DNA of 27,387 bases from JBOFMT01 sp051658525 (GTDB lineage Bacteria; Bacillota_I; Bacilli_A; Erysipelotrichales; Erysipelotrichaceae). The stretch spans positions 1 through 27,387 of the forward strand of contig JBOFMT010000016.1 in assembly GCA_051658525.1 (NCBI GenBank). The letters run 5' to 3'. The notes below the pieces were generated by a model. That model was given only the letters and a program-made list of their open reading frames with translations, did no database searches and was not told the DNA's origin. Positions 1 to 8,143 of this stretch are shown in pieces. Each line of letters opens with the position of its first letter. Position 1 is the stretch's first letter. Both the position numbers and the translations under genes were made by a program.

Positions 1-422
1 GTTGTAATAATACCATTGATTGTTAAGTCGTAGGTTTTCGCAATTGCAAAACGAGGGTGAATAATACTATTGGCAAATTCGCCATCGTTAGTAAGAATCA
101 ATACTCCACTTGTATCGTAATCCAAACGACCTACGGTAAACAAGCGCTCTTTGCTTGGAATCATACCAATCACGGTTGGACGTTCAAACTCATCGCTTGC
201 CGTACATAGGGTTTTCTTTGGTTTGTTCATAACATAATACACTTTATTTTCTTTGGTAATCGCTTTGCCATCCACCGTAATATAATCGTGTTTTTTTACT
301 TTATAACCCAATTCTGTTAACACTTCATCGTTGACACAAACACGACCTTCCACGATCAATGCTTCTGCCTTGCGGCGGGAACAAATCCCACTCGCTGCGA
401 TGACTTTTTGTATTCTTTCCAT
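1..422 (-). CDS. rluB: Ribosomal large-subunit pseudouridine synthase, RluB type (3' part outside window)
   Basis: The reading frame opens with ATG at 422 and runs off the left edge, so about 140 N-terminal residues are visible. Residues 1-60 form an S4 RNA-binding domain (MERIQKVIAASGICSRRKAE, then a VNG-like turn). The RsuA/RluB/E/F catalytic core follows, with VMNKPK and GRLDYDTSGVLILTNDGE. The Asp of GRLDYDTSG is the family's catalytic residue. The enzyme should convert a uridine near position 2605 (E. coli numbering) of 23S rRNA to pseudouridine. The Shine-Dalgarno AAGGAGAAG overlaps the end of scpB, so the gene is translated from the scpAB transcript, as in many Bacillota. RluB is preferred over RsuA because of the scpAB neighbourhood and because a separate RsuA-like gene lies at 5145-5879. 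The C-terminus cannot be checked. Confidence 0.9.
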   Translation of the reverse strand, partial: MERIQKVIAASGICSRRKAEALIVEGRVCVNDEVLTELGYKVKKHDYITVDGKAITKENKVYYVMNKPKKTLCTASDEFERPTVIGMIPSKERLFTVGRLDYDTSGVLILTNDGEFANSIIHPRFAIAKTYDLTINGIIT

Positions 423-433
423 AAAACTTCTCC

Positions 434-967
434 TTAGTCGAACAGTTGTTCATGCAGATTTACACTTGGTAATTCTGGTAATTCATGTAACCCCGTTAAT
501 TTGAAACTATCTAAAAATTCATTTGTTACGGCATATAAGAACGGTTTCCCTGGTGCATCACTGCGCCCGGTTTCCTGTAATAAATTACGTGCTAATAACT
601 TACGAATCATCATATCACAACCCACACCACGAATTTCTTCAATTTCCATGCGTGTAATTGGTTGCTTATACGCAACGATTGCTAACGTTTCAAGGGCTGC
701 GGGTGATAATTGTTGTGTTTTTGAATCTGCGAAAATGCGCTGTGCATAATCAAAGAGTTCCTTTTTGGTTACAAACTTATACGTTCCTCCGAAAAACACA
801 ATTTCAAGAGCACGGTTATGATCCGCCTTAAAGTCTGCAATCAAGGTATCCAAAGCATGTAAAACAACATGCTTTTGTGAATCAAGGGCTAGTTCTAATT
901 GCGATAAGGTCAACCCTTCATCGCCACTTAAAAACAACAGTCCTTCGATGATTTTTTTTGTTTCCAT
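434..967 (-). CDS. scpB: Segregation and condensation protein B
   Basis: The 177-residue protein has the ScpB layout of two winged-helix domains. The first is around residues 1-75 (KKIIEGLLFLSGDEGLTLSQ), the second around 80-150. The second carries the hallmark LSPAALETLAIVAYKQPITR and EIRGV, then GRSDAPGKPFLYAVT. ScpB dimers bind the ScpA kleisin and complete the SMC condensin complex that compacts and segregates the chromosome. The length is normal (about 180-200 residues). The start follows the scpA stop by 6 bases, and its Shine-Dalgarno AAGGAG lies inside the last codons of scpA, so the two are translationally linked. The smc gene itself is not in the window. Confidence 0.96.
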   Translation of the reverse strand: METKKIIEGLLFLSGDEGLTLSQLELALDSQKHVVLHALDTLIADFKADHNRALEIVFFGGTYKFVTKKELFDYAQRIFADSKTQQLSPAALETLAIVAYKQPITRMEIEEIRGVGCDMMIRKLLARNLLQETGRSDAPGKPFLYAVTNEFLDSFKLTGLHELPELPSVNLHEQLFD

Positions 968-973
968 GTTTGT

Positions 974-1693
974 TTACTCCTTTGTAATCCAAATTGTTTG
1001 CTTGTCATCTAGAGCGACATACACCCACTTGTTTTTAATCAAATCTAGGATGGCCAAGAAGGTTACAATAATCAAATGCAATGTCGTACAATCATCGCAT
1101 AAGCTCTCAAAACTAATTTTTCCTTCTAGATCGTGCAGTCGTTTGCGCAACTGCAACACCCGATCATCGATTGATACTTCATGTACTTGTAAACTCGCCT
1201 CTTGGTGCGTGTGTAAACTCATACGTCGCATTACGCGCTTCATTGCCTTCATCAACTCATAAGGAGAACCACTAATATTGCTATCCAGTTCATCACTTTC
1301 TGGCTGACTCCAAACACTGATTGGTTTCACCAATTGATAAGAACGCTCTAAAAAGCTTTGTTCCAAAACGGCACTAGCTTCTTTAAAGCGTTGATATTCT
1401 AGTAGTCTAGCAACCAAAAGATCACGTTGATCTTCTTCATATTGTTCAGCAATTTCTACTTTTTCACGCGGTAATAATTTTTTACTTTTGTACTCGATTA
1501 GGGATGCTAATTCACTTAAGAATTCCGATGCAATTTCTAAGCGCAGAGCTTCCATCTGCTTGATATAGTGTAAATACTGTTGGCATAACACATCCATATC
1601 CAAATCCAATAGATTTAACTTGTTGTCTTTAATCAAATGCAACATCAAATCCAGTGGACCTTCAAATTGCTCAATCGTTATCTCAAATGCCAT
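974..1693 (-). CDS. scpA: Segregation and condensation protein A (kleisin)
   Basis: This is the kleisin subunit of the SMC-ScpAB condensin. The N-terminal FEITIEQFEGPLDLMLHLIK is the typical ScpA opening that contacts the SMC neck. The middle is acidic and helical (YKSKKLLPREK...EEDQRDLLVARLLEYQRFKEA), and the C-terminus forms a small winged helix that caps SMC. The chosen start is the ATG at 1693 (MAFEITIEQ), 8 bases after GGAGG at 1706-1702. Start codons three or four codons further upstream lie in or against that Shine-Dalgarno and are less likely. The protein is then 239 residues, normal for the family. It is the first gene of scpA-scpB-rluB. A terminator at 1784-1814 separates it from pdp, but I could not find a convincing promoter in the remaining ~90 bases. 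Confidence 0.95.
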   Translation of the reverse strand: MAFEITIEQFEGPLDLMLHLIKDNKLNLLDLDMDVLCQQYLHYIKQMEALRLEIASEFLSELASLIEYKSKKLLPREKVEIAEQYEEDQRDLLVARLLEYQRFKEASAVLEQSFLERSYQLVKPISVWSQPESDELDSNISGSPYELMKAMKRVMRRMSLHTHQEASLQVHEVSIDDRVLQLRKRLHDLEGKISFESLCDDCTTLHLIIVTFLAILDLIKNKWVYVALDDKQTIWITKE

Positions 1694-1783
1694 CTCCATC
1701 ACCTCCGTTATAGTATATCAAAAATTAGCAGCAAAGAAAACCTAAATCCTTGCGCCAAGTCTAACACATTTGTTACGTTACAA

Positions 1784-1814
1784 AGAAAAAGATGGAACGA
1801 ATGTTCGCATCTTT
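1784..1814 (-). terminator. Rho-independent terminator after pdp
   Basis: On the minus strand AAAGATG-C-GAAC, loop ATTC, GTTC-CATCTTT forms an 11-bp stem with one bulged C, followed by TTTTTCTTT. It begins five bases after the pdp stop and would end the seven-gene lipoprotein-to-pdp operon. Confidence 0.8.
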
Positions 1815-1818
1815 GCTT

Positions 1819-3123
1819 TTATCCCCGAATGATTTCGCGAATCAAGGGTTGTGCAACACATGGTTCTGCTTGCAGTGTAAAACACGCTAAGCAAGACGCA
1901 ATCCAGGTTGCACTGAGTTCATGATCGTAATGAATGGTTGCAAGGACTGTGTCCTCACTAACATAACTACCTACTTTATGATGTAGAACAATACCAACGG
2001 CTGGATTGATTGCATCCTCTTTGGTTGCACGACCAGCACCTAGTTGCATTGCAAGCGTTCCTAGTTCTAGTGCTTTCACATCCGCAATATATCCACTTGC
2101 AACAGCTTTTAGTGCAAAGGTGTGTTTTGCTTGTGGCAACAAACTAACATCATCAATTTGACGAACATCGCCACCTTGTGCTTCCACCATCGCACGCAAC
2201 TTCGCTAAGGCACTACCATCATCAATTACTGCTTGTAAAGAAGCTTTGGCTTGGGTTTCATTATCACAAACACCAGCTTGCAACAGCATAATGGCTCCAG
2301 CTTCCAAACACAAGGTCGTAAAATCTTCCGGCCCCCTGTTTTGCAGTGTTTCTACTGCTTCTTTTACTTCAAGAGCGTTTCCAATTGCGTTACCAAGTGG
2401 TTGGTTCATGTCAGAAATCATCGCACGCGTATCACGATTAAACCAAGTACCAATTTCAATCATCGTTTTGGCGAGTACTTTGGCTTGCTGCGCATCTTGC
2501 ATAAAGGCACCTTCCCCAAACTTCACATCCAATAAAATCGTATCCGCACCACTTGCTAGCTTTTTCGACATGATACTACTAGCAATCAAAGGAATACTAG
2601 GTACCGTTCCTGTAACATCACGCAAAGCATAGAGCTTCTTATCCGCAGGAACCACTTGTTTGGTTTGTCCAATGAGAGCTAGTCCAATCGAGTTTACTTG
2701 CTCTATAAACGCTTCTTCGCTTAATTCAATTTCAAAGCCTGTGATGGCTTCTACTTTATCCAACGTACCACCCGTGTGCCCAAGGCCACGACCACTCATT
2801 TTCGCAACTTTAACACCACAAGCAGCAACCATGGGTGCAAGGGCTAAACTTGTTTTGTCACCAACGCCACCGGTTGAGTGCTTATCGCATTTGATACCAG
2901 CAATGCCGCTTAAATCAATTTGATCGCCACTTTCCAACATTGCACGTGTTAATTGTGCTGTTTCCTCTTTGTTCATGCCATTAAAGTAAATGGCCATCAA
3001 CAAGGCACTTACTTGATAGTCCGGTATACTTCCTTCCGTGTAACCTTGGATAAACCAATTGATTTCTTCTAGGCTAAGTGCATGTCCATCGCGTTTTTTT
3101 TCAATGATTTCAATAAATCTCAT
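1819..3123 (-). CDS. pdp: Pyrimidine-nucleoside phosphorylase
   Basis: The 434-residue protein of the thymidine/pyrimidine-nucleoside phosphorylase family splits uridine, deoxyuridine and thymidine with phosphate into base plus (deoxy)ribose 1-phosphate in the cytoplasm. Visible motifs are KHSTGGVGDKTS (residues 81-92, phosphate binding) and the family signature SGRGLGHTGGTLDKVE (110-125). The C-terminal alpha/beta region includes GAGRATKEDAINPAVGI. Length is typical. The broad-specificity Pdp name is preferred over DeoA because low-GC Gram-positives usually carry Pdp, though sequence alone does not fix specificity. It is the last gene of the thyA-folA-plsC-pdp run. GGAGGTG in the end of plsC serves as its Shine-Dalgarno, and the gap to plsC is 2 bases. 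Confidence 0.93.
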   Translation of the reverse strand: MRFIEIIEKKRDGHALSLEEINWFIQGYTEGSIPDYQVSALLMAIYFNGMNKEETAQLTRAMLESGDQIDLSGIAGIKCDKHSTGGVGDKTSLALAPMVAACGVKVAKMSGRGLGHTGGTLDKVEAITGFEIELSEEAFIEQVNSIGLALIGQTKQVVPADKKLYALRDVTGTVPSIPLIASSIMSKKLASGADTILLDVKFGEGAFMQDAQQAKVLAKTMIEIGTWFNRDTRAMISDMNQPLGNAIGNALEVKEAVETLQNRGPEDFTTLCLEAGAIMLLQAGVCDNETQAKASLQAVIDDGSALAKLRAMVEAQGGDVRQIDDVSLLPQAKHTFALKAVASGYIADVKALELGTLAMQLGAGRATKEDAINPAVGIVLHHKVGSYVSEDTVLATIHYDHELSATWIASCLACFTLQAEPCVAQPLIREIIRG

Positions 3124-3125
3124 CT

Positions 3126-3818
3126 TTACACCTCCAATGCTCGTGTAACTTCTGTTTGAATACTAGTTTCTAATTGTTTGGATAATGCCGCTGTTGTCAT
3201 CGTTTCATAGCTAGCATAAGGGATTGGTTCTAAAAAGCGTACCGTAACCGGTTGTTTTGGACCTTGATCTAAAAGGGTATGCGCATTGACAAGGGCAAAT
3301 GGTACAATGGTAGCTTTTGCCATATAGGCAGCTTTGAGTGCTCCTGCTTTAAACTCTAATACCTGATTGCTGTTGGAACGCGTCCCCTCTGGAAAAATAA
3401 CCATCGAACGTCCTTGTTCTAAAGTACGAGCAAGTTCTTTGATCATCCGCATCCCATCTTTTAAACTCGAACGATCAAAACCAATTCCCTCAAGGTTAGC
3501 AAACCAATCTTGAATAAAGAAGGTTGTTTTAAGTTCTTGTTTTGCTACTGCACTCACGGCAACGGGCATCGTATGCAAAACGATAAAAGGGTCTAGGCTT
3601 CCTTGGTGGTTACCAACAAACAGATAAGTTTGCGTGGTATCGAGAGGACTTTGATACGAAACACGAACACGCGCACCTGCAAGGGACAAAATACGCTTGC
3701 TCAGCTGCTTTGCCATCGCATAGCGTGTCTCATATGGTTTTCGTAACATGCGCTTGCCTTGGATATAGTAATATGGAAAAAACCAAGCGGCTTTTAGAAA
3801 AAAGATTGCTTTTTGCAT
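3126..3818 (-). CDS. plsC: 1-acyl-sn-glycerol-3-phosphate acyltransferase
   Basis: The 230-residue protein carries the acyltransferase motifs: NHQGSLD (residues 70-76, the HX4D catalytic motif) and FPEGTRS (142-148, glycerol-phosphate binding). A hydrophobic N-terminus (AIFFLKAAWFFPYYYI) would hold it to the inner face of the membrane. It should transfer an acyl chain to lysophosphatidic acid to make phosphatidic acid, the second acylation step of phospholipid synthesis. It sits between folA and pdp. The Shine-Dalgarno AGTAGGAG overlaps the folA stop. Placing a phospholipid gene among thymidylate genes is a linkage of convenience rather than a pathway. A related LPLAT-family specificity cannot be excluded. 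Confidence 0.9.
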   Translation of the reverse strand: MQKAIFFLKAAWFFPYYYIQGKRMLRKPYETRYAMAKQLSKRILSLAGARVRVSYQSPLDTTQTYLFVGNHQGSLDPFIVLHTMPVAVSAVAKQELKTTFFIQDWFANLEGIGFDRSSLKDGMRMIKELARTLEQGRSMVIFPEGTRSNSNQVLEFKAGALKAAYMAKATIVPFALVNAHTLLDQGPKQPVTVRFLEPIPYASYETMTTAALSKQLETSIQTEVTRALEV

Positions 3819-3827
3819 TGTCTACTC

Positions 3828-4298
3828 CTACTTTCGATCGTATTGATAAAAGGTAAAACCTTCATATTCTCGCTTTACTATACAAGTAAAGTTTGATAGG
3901 TCATAACTTGGAAAATATGTATCTGCGCTGTAGGTACCACTTACTACCGATAGGTAAAAACGCGATACAAATGGTAGTGCTTGTTCGTAAATCTTAGCTC
4001 CTCCACAAACAATAAGTTCTTCCTCACTATGTTCATAAGCTTGTAATAAAGCAACAAGATCATCACATACACTTGCCTGTGCAGGATCTAGTTGTTTTTC
4101 ATAGGTGGTAGAAGCCACATAGGTAAAGCGTTTTGGCAATGGTTTTCCAATTCCTTCAAAGGTGGTACGACCCATCACGATTTTCTTCCCAATCGTTGTC
4201 GCTTTAAACAAAGCCAAATCTTCTTTTAAGTCCCATGGCATCCAGCCATTGCACCCAATTCCACGCGCTTCATCGTGGGCTACAATTAAGGAAATCAT
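3828..4298 (-). CDS. folA: Dihydrofolate reductase
   Basis: The 156-residue protein has the standard DHFR fold markers. These are an N-terminal ISLIVAHDEARGIGCNG, the substrate loop MPWDLKEDLALFK (residues 20-32, including the acidic residue that protonates dihydrofolate) and KKIVMGRTTFEGIGKPLP for NADPH binding. A later ELIVCGGAKIYEQALP carries the GG cofactor turn. It regenerates tetrahydrofolate from the dihydrofolate made by thymidylate synthase, whose gene lies directly upstream. The start codon shares one base with the thyA stop (TAATG), a sign of coupled translation. Length is normal and nothing suggests a plasmid-type trimethoprim-resistant form. Confidence 0.96.
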   Translation of the reverse strand: MISLIVAHDEARGIGCNGWMPWDLKEDLALFKATTIGKKIVMGRTTFEGIGKPLPKRFTYVASTTYEKQLDPAQASVCDDLVALLQAYEHSEEELIVCGGAKIYEQALPFVSRFYLSVVSGTYSADTYFPSYDLSNFTCIVKREYEGFTFYQYDRK

Positions 4299-5170
4299 TA
4301 AACACTTACCTTAGCGCTAATCGGTGGGTGGTGTTCATAGCCTTCAATCACAATATCATCTTTCGTAAAGTCAAGGATGTTCGTAATTTCAGGATTTAAA
4401 CGCAAGTGACAAAGTGGTAATACATCACGTGAGCGTTGTAAGTTTACTTGTTCAAAGTGGTCTTGGTAAATATGGACATCACCAAAGCTATGAATGAATT
4501 CACGTGGTTCTAAACCGCATACTTGTGCTACCATGTGCGTCATCAAAGCATAACTAGCAATATTAAATGGTACTCCTAAAAATACGTCTGCAGAGCGTTG
4601 GTACAATTGACAAGATAATCCTTTACCATCACTTGTAACATAAAATTGAATAAAGGCATGACATGGTGGAAGTGCCATCTCATCAATTTGAGCTGGATTC
4701 CATGCACTAATGATATGACGACGAGAAAATGGATTGTTTTTGATTCCATCAATTAGCGCTTCTAGTTGATCAAAACCAAAGAAATCACGCCATTGCTTCC
4801 CATAAACAGGTCCTAGTTCGCCATGTTTTGCAGCGAAAGTATCGTCTGTTTTGATTTTTTCAATAAACTCCGCCATACTTTCCCCTTGATAATCAGCGGA
4901 TTTGGTATACGTAACATAGGGCCATTCATTCCAAATACGAACGTTTTCTTTTACCAACCACTGGATATTCGTATCACCTGATAAAAACCAAAGCAATTCT
5001 TTTTTTACACTTTCAAATGCTACTTTTTTTGTTGTAAGCAATGGAAATCCTTGTGTTAAATCAAAACGCATTTGATAACCAAAACAAGATTTGGTACCTG
5101 TTCCGGTACGATCGCTACGAGTTTCCCCGTGTTCCATAATATGATCACATAGTGCTAGATACTGTTTCAT
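4298..5170 (-). CDS. thyA: Thymidylate synthase
   Basis: The enzyme methylates dUMP to dTMP with methylene-tetrahydrofolate. With the start at 5170 (MKQYLALCDHIMEHGE) it has 290 residues. Visible are the phosphate-binding RSDRTGTGT (about residue 18), RRHIISAWNP (about 150), the active-site cysteine in LPPCHAF (Cys170) and the dUMP-binding QLYQRSADVFLGVPFNIASYA. This start follows AAAGGAAACACAAG. A start 14 codons upstream is open but gives an unusual N-terminal tail and lacks a good Shine-Dalgarno. The first 26 bases overlap the end of rsuA in another frame. thyA-folA coupling joins dTMP synthesis to dihydrofolate recycling. Confidence 0.96.
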   Translation of the reverse strand: MKQYLALCDHIMEHGETRSDRTGTGTKSCFGYQMRFDLTQGFPLLTTKKVAFESVKKELLWFLSGDTNIQWLVKENVRIWNEWPYVTYTKSADYQGESMAEFIEKIKTDDTFAAKHGELGPVYGKQWRDFFGFDQLEALIDGIKNNPFSRRHIISAWNPAQIDEMALPPCHAFIQFYVTSDGKGLSCQLYQRSADVFLGVPFNIASYALMTHMVAQVCGLEPREFIHSFGDVHIYQDHFEQVNLQRSRDVLPLCHLRLNPEITNILDFTKDDIVIEGYEHHPPISAKVSV

Positions 5171-5879
5171 CTTGTGTTTCCTTTCCAAAGAGTGCAGCAA
5201 AATCTGCATCATTTAAATAACGCCATTCTCCAAGTTCTAAACTTGGATCAAGTTCTAAATCTGCAATGCGGATACGTTGTAAATACGTAACTTCATTATC
5301 AATCGCATGCATCATGCGTTTGACTTGGTGGTATTTTCCTTCATAAATTGTTAACTCAATCGTTTGTTCTGACCTAACAACAACTTGTGCTGGAGAACAA
5401 AGTTCCCCTTCTCCCAAATCAATTCCCGCTTCTAACGCTTGAATGCCTTGTGTTGTAATCGGTTGTGCTAACTCAACCAAATATGTTTTTGGTACATGGC
5501 GTTTTGGACTCATCAAGCGGTGAGAAAACGTTCCATCGTTCGTAACAAGCAATAAGCCTTCCGTATCCAAATCCAAACGTCCCACTGGGAAAATATCGTT
5601 TGGTACAATCGCATCGATGAGCTCAAGTACCGTTGGATGGTTGTGATCCATCGTAGCCGACAAATAACCGTCGGGTTTATTTAACATAATATAGACATGA
5701 CGCGCATATTCTACTAGAATACCATCGAAAATAACCTCATCTTTGGTTTCATCGATTTTACGATCATCATCTTTACAAATTTCTCCATTTACCGTAACTA
5801 GTTTTTTACGGATGGCATTTTTTACTTCTTTACGCGAACCCAAAGAGGCATTCGCTAAGTATTTATCCAATCGAATCAT
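5145..5879 (-). CDS. rsuA: Ribosomal small-subunit pseudouridine synthase (RsuA family)
   Basis: The 244-residue protein has an N-terminal S4 domain (MIRLDKYLANASLGSRKEVKNAIR, VTVNGE) and an RsuA-type catalytic domain with MLNKPDGYLSA and GRLDLDTEGLLLVTNDG. The Asp of GRLDLDTEG is catalytic. GKYHQVKRMMHA is typical of the RsuA C-terminal part. It should modify a uridine of 16S rRNA (U516 in E. coli). It overlaps the upstream murJ-like gene by ATGA (4 bases) and overlaps thyA by 26 bases. As I recall, the murJ-rsuA pairing matches ytgP-ytzG of Bacillus subtilis. Site specificity is by family only. Confidence 0.92.
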   Translation of the reverse strand: MIRLDKYLANASLGSRKEVKNAIRKKLVTVNGEICKDDDRKIDETKDEVIFDGILVEYARHVYIMLNKPDGYLSATMDHNHPTVLELIDAIVPNDIFPVGRLDLDTEGLLLVTNDGTFSHRLMSPKRHVPKTYLVELAQPITTQGIQALEAGIDLGEGELCSPAQVVVRSEQTIELTIYEGKYHQVKRMMHAIDNEVTYLQRIRIADLELDPSLELGEWRYLNDADFAALFGKETQDETVSSTM

Positions 5880-7510
5880 CGACCTAATTTTCCTTTCACT
5901 TGCGCAAGCAAACCATCCAAATCTAAATGGAAGATGCGTTGCGGCAATTTTAAATATAATGACATACCTGCATACGCAAGTACCGATAAGCCTCCAACAA
6001 TACCAAGTTCAATGATCGCAACCAAACGATTTTGATCAAACACTTGTAAGCCAAGCGCCATTAATACCTTACCAACCACAAACATAGCTGCTAGGCTAAA
6101 CAACATATGAATTGCACGTTTTAAGCTAACCATCCAATTTACTTGGTAACGAGCGCGCATTTCATAGAGCCCCAAACATACAACCATGGTAATTGGAATT
6201 ACGGTTGATAAAATCGCACCTGGATAACCAAACATGCGAATAAGTGGTACAACGAGTACAATTTTTAAAATTGCACCAAATAATAAATTTCGAATGTTGA
6301 TTTTCACTAGTTTTAAGCTCATCAACAAATAAGAGAATACCGGAGCGATTGTACCAATTAAGCTATCAAACGCATACCAAGCTAAAATATCACTACCTAA
6401 ATCAAGATTGACATTACCATACATCACATAGTAAATTGGCTTCGCAAATAAAAACAGTGCAAAAGCAAGCGGTAGTGCTAAAAATAATACGCTATCGAAT
6501 ACTTCATTGATACTTTTACGAAGTTGTTTATAGTTTTTCTTCGCTAATGATTCTGTAATATAAGGGATGATTGCAATGGAGAAACCACTCGCTAAAATCA
6601 TCGGAATACTTGTAAGTTTTGCTACTTTTAATTTACTAATACTATAGATTGTACTAGCCATTGATGCAGAGTAACCATAGGCTTCTAAGTTTTTATTAAA
6701 GGTAGCAAGGTCAATGATACGATAACTCTCACCAAGCATCGCTACAAGTAAAAATGGTAACGCAATTTTTACCATTTCAAACAATAAAGCTTTGGCTTCT
6801 ACTGGAATGCCTTCCTGTTGGGCCGCTAAGCGTTTGATTCGTTTGATTTTTTTACGATCAAAGAAAATCATTTGAATCAAGGCAATGATGGCACTGACCG
6901 AAGTGGACAATACCGCAAAATATACCGCCCAAATTTGATCGGTTTTAAATACTAATACCGCAATACTACCGCACCCAAGCAAAAATGCAACACGTGAAAT
7001 TTGTTCTAACACTTGGTTGTTGGCATACATCTGCATTTCTTTGAACCCTTGGTAAAATCCACGATACGAGCTTAACACAGGCACAAAGAATAAGGCCAAA
7101 CTTATAACGACCATGACATTACGCGTAATTAAAAGGTCTGCAGCTGAAATATCAGCTGGTGTACTCATCTTAGCGAGTGGCATGGAAAATAAAATAACAG
7201 CACTCATACCTAAAAAGCCTAGAACACACATCATTCCAAGCGATAAACGTTTGATGAGCAACGTTGTTTTATAATCGTTTTTCGTTACATAATAAGAAAC
7301 GAGCGTTGCGATTGCAAAGGGTAGACCCGCAATGGCAATATTTAAAATATACGTATAAATATCAAAAGCATATGCATAAAACTGCATATTGTGTTCCCCA
7401 ATCAAAGCGGTAAATGGAGTAATGTATAAAATCCCGATGATTTTGGTAATAAAAATACCAGCAGACGAGATCAATCCACCTTTGATTAGTGTTTGTTTTT
7501 TAGAACTCAT
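5876..7510 (-). CDS. MurJ/YtgP-type lipid II flippase (MVF/polysaccharide-biosynthesis family)
   Basis: The 544-residue protein is strongly hydrophobic, with about 14 membrane segments spread over the whole length. It opens with KQTLIKGGLISSAGIFITKIIGILYITPF, the start seen in MOP-superfamily (MVF/SpoVB/YtgP) exporters. Short basic cytoplasmic loops include FFDRKKIKRIKRLA and the helix-capping SLAKKNYKQLRKSI. Proteins of this type carry lipid-linked oligosaccharides, here most likely lipid II for peptidoglycan, across the membrane. The rsuA neighbour supports orthology to YtgP (MurJ of B. subtilis) rather than SpoVB or a capsule flippase. It overlaps the upstream lipoprotein gene and the downstream rsuA by 4 bases each (ATGA), so the three are tightly coupled. 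Substrate identity is inferred. Confidence 0.85.
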   Translation of the reverse strand: MSSKKQTLIKGGLISSAGIFITKIIGILYITPFTALIGEHNMQFYAYAFDIYTYILNIAIAGLPFAIATLVSYYVTKNDYKTTLLIKRLSLGMMCVLGFLGMSAVILFSMPLAKMSTPADISAADLLITRNVMVVISLALFFVPVLSSYRGFYQGFKEMQMYANNQVLEQISRVAFLLGCGSIAVLVFKTDQIWAVYFAVLSTSVSAIIALIQMIFFDRKKIKRIKRLAAQQEGIPVEAKALLFEMVKIALPFLLVAMLGESYRIIDLATFNKNLEAYGYSASMASTIYSISKLKVAKLTSIPMILASGFSIAIIPYITESLAKKNYKQLRKSINEVFDSVLFLALPLAFALFLFAKPIYYVMYGNVNLDLGSDILAWYAFDSLIGTIAPVFSYLLMSLKLVKINIRNLLFGAILKIVLVVPLIRMFGYPGAILSTVIPITMVVCLGLYEMRARYQVNWMVSLKRAIHMLFSLAAMFVVGKVLMALGLQVFDQNRLVAIIELGIVGGLSVLAYAGMSLYLKLPQRIFHLDLDGLLAQVKGKLGR

Positions 7511-8034
7511 TCTTCATCTTCACTTTCTACTTCCAATGCTACATCCACATTGAAATAACTCGTGTATACATTTAGTTTTGCATAGTCTTTCCAAGTAACC
7601 ATGAGTTGTAAAGTAAAACTACTCGTTGCGCTTTCTCCATTGAGAATAATGCCTTTTGGAAAACCCTTTTCGGCGTCAACTTGGTAAGGAATCATACTAT
7701 CACTATCATCGACAATACCAGCAGATGGGAAAATATCTCCTGAATCTAGCGCGTTGGGATCAATTGCCAAGGCTTCAATATCGTACATGGCAACTTGTGG
7801 ATTATCGATAATAATCGCATAGGGAAAGGTTCCATCATCCGACATCGTAGAAGAAATTGTAACTTCATAATCAAATGGGATATTATCGCTAACGACTCCT
7901 TTGTTGTTGATGATTGCTTCCATACTTGCATTGTATTTTTTATATTTTTCTTCATTACTTACCACATCAGCGCGTTTACCGCAGCCCGTTAAGAGCAAAA
8001 CTGATGTTAAGAATATAATGGTAAATTTCATCAT
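7507..8034 (-). CDS. Small lipoprotein of unknown function, first gene of the murJ operon
   Basis: The 175-residue protein has a clear lipoprotein signal: MMKFTIIFLTSVLLLTGCGK with the lipobox LLTGC, so Cys18 should be lipidated and the protein held on the outer face of the membrane. The mature part is acidic and rich in beta-prone stretches (DYEVTISSTMSDDG, YAIIIDNPQVAMYDIEALAIDP, SSFTLQLMVTWKDYAKLNVYTSYFNVDV). This suggests a small beta-sandwich, but I recognise no family. It ends in an acidic tail (EVESEDEE). The gene lies directly behind the operon promoter. Its stop overlaps the murJ-like start by 4 bases, so it is made together with the flippase. Two adjacent ATGs are possible starts; the Shine-Dalgarno AGAGG fits either. 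Confidence 0.85.
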   Translation of the reverse strand: MMKFTIIFLTSVLLLTGCGKRADVVSNEEKYKKYNASMEAIINNKGVVSDNIPFDYEVTISSTMSDDGTFPYAIIIDNPQVAMYDIEALAIDPNALDSGDIFPSAGIVDDSDSMIPYQVDAEKGFPKGIILNGESATSSFTLQLMVTWKDYAKLNVYTSYFNVDVALEVESEDEE

Positions 8035-8063
8035 TGCATAAGTCCTCTCATTCTATCCTAATT

Positions 8064-8072
8064 ATTATAACA
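8064..8072 (-). promoter_or_regulatory. Extended -10 promoter for the lipoprotein-murJ-rsuA-thyA-folA-plsC-pdp operon
   Basis: TGTTATAAT on the minus strand is a perfect -10 with the TGn extension. No good -35 lies at the usual distance, as is common for extended -10 promoters. The start would fall near 8057, leaving a leader of about 23 bases that contains the Shine-Dalgarno. Confidence 0.7.
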
Positions 8073-8110
8073 TAAATCAATTTACACCGACCAAAAATCT
8101 TACGTTAGCG

Positions 8111-8139
8111 AAAAAAGAAAGCATCCTAGATGCTTTCTT
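8111..8139 (-). terminator. Rho-independent terminator after tyrS
   Basis: AAGAAAGCATC, loop TAG, GATGCTTTCTT is a perfect 11-bp stem running into a T tract, starting 4 bases after the tyrS stop. It closes the long pepV-to-tyrS run. Confidence 0.93.
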
Positions 8140-8143
8140 ACGA

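Noticed and set aside
1712..1717. TATACT as -10 for scpA, with TTTTCT 17 bases upstream
   Set aside because: The transcript would start inside the GGAGG Shine-Dalgarno of scpA, leaving it unusable.
5171..5212. Longer ThyA start at 5212
   Set aside because: No good Shine-Dalgarno, a deeper overlap with rsuA, and a 14-residue tail not seen in ThyA.
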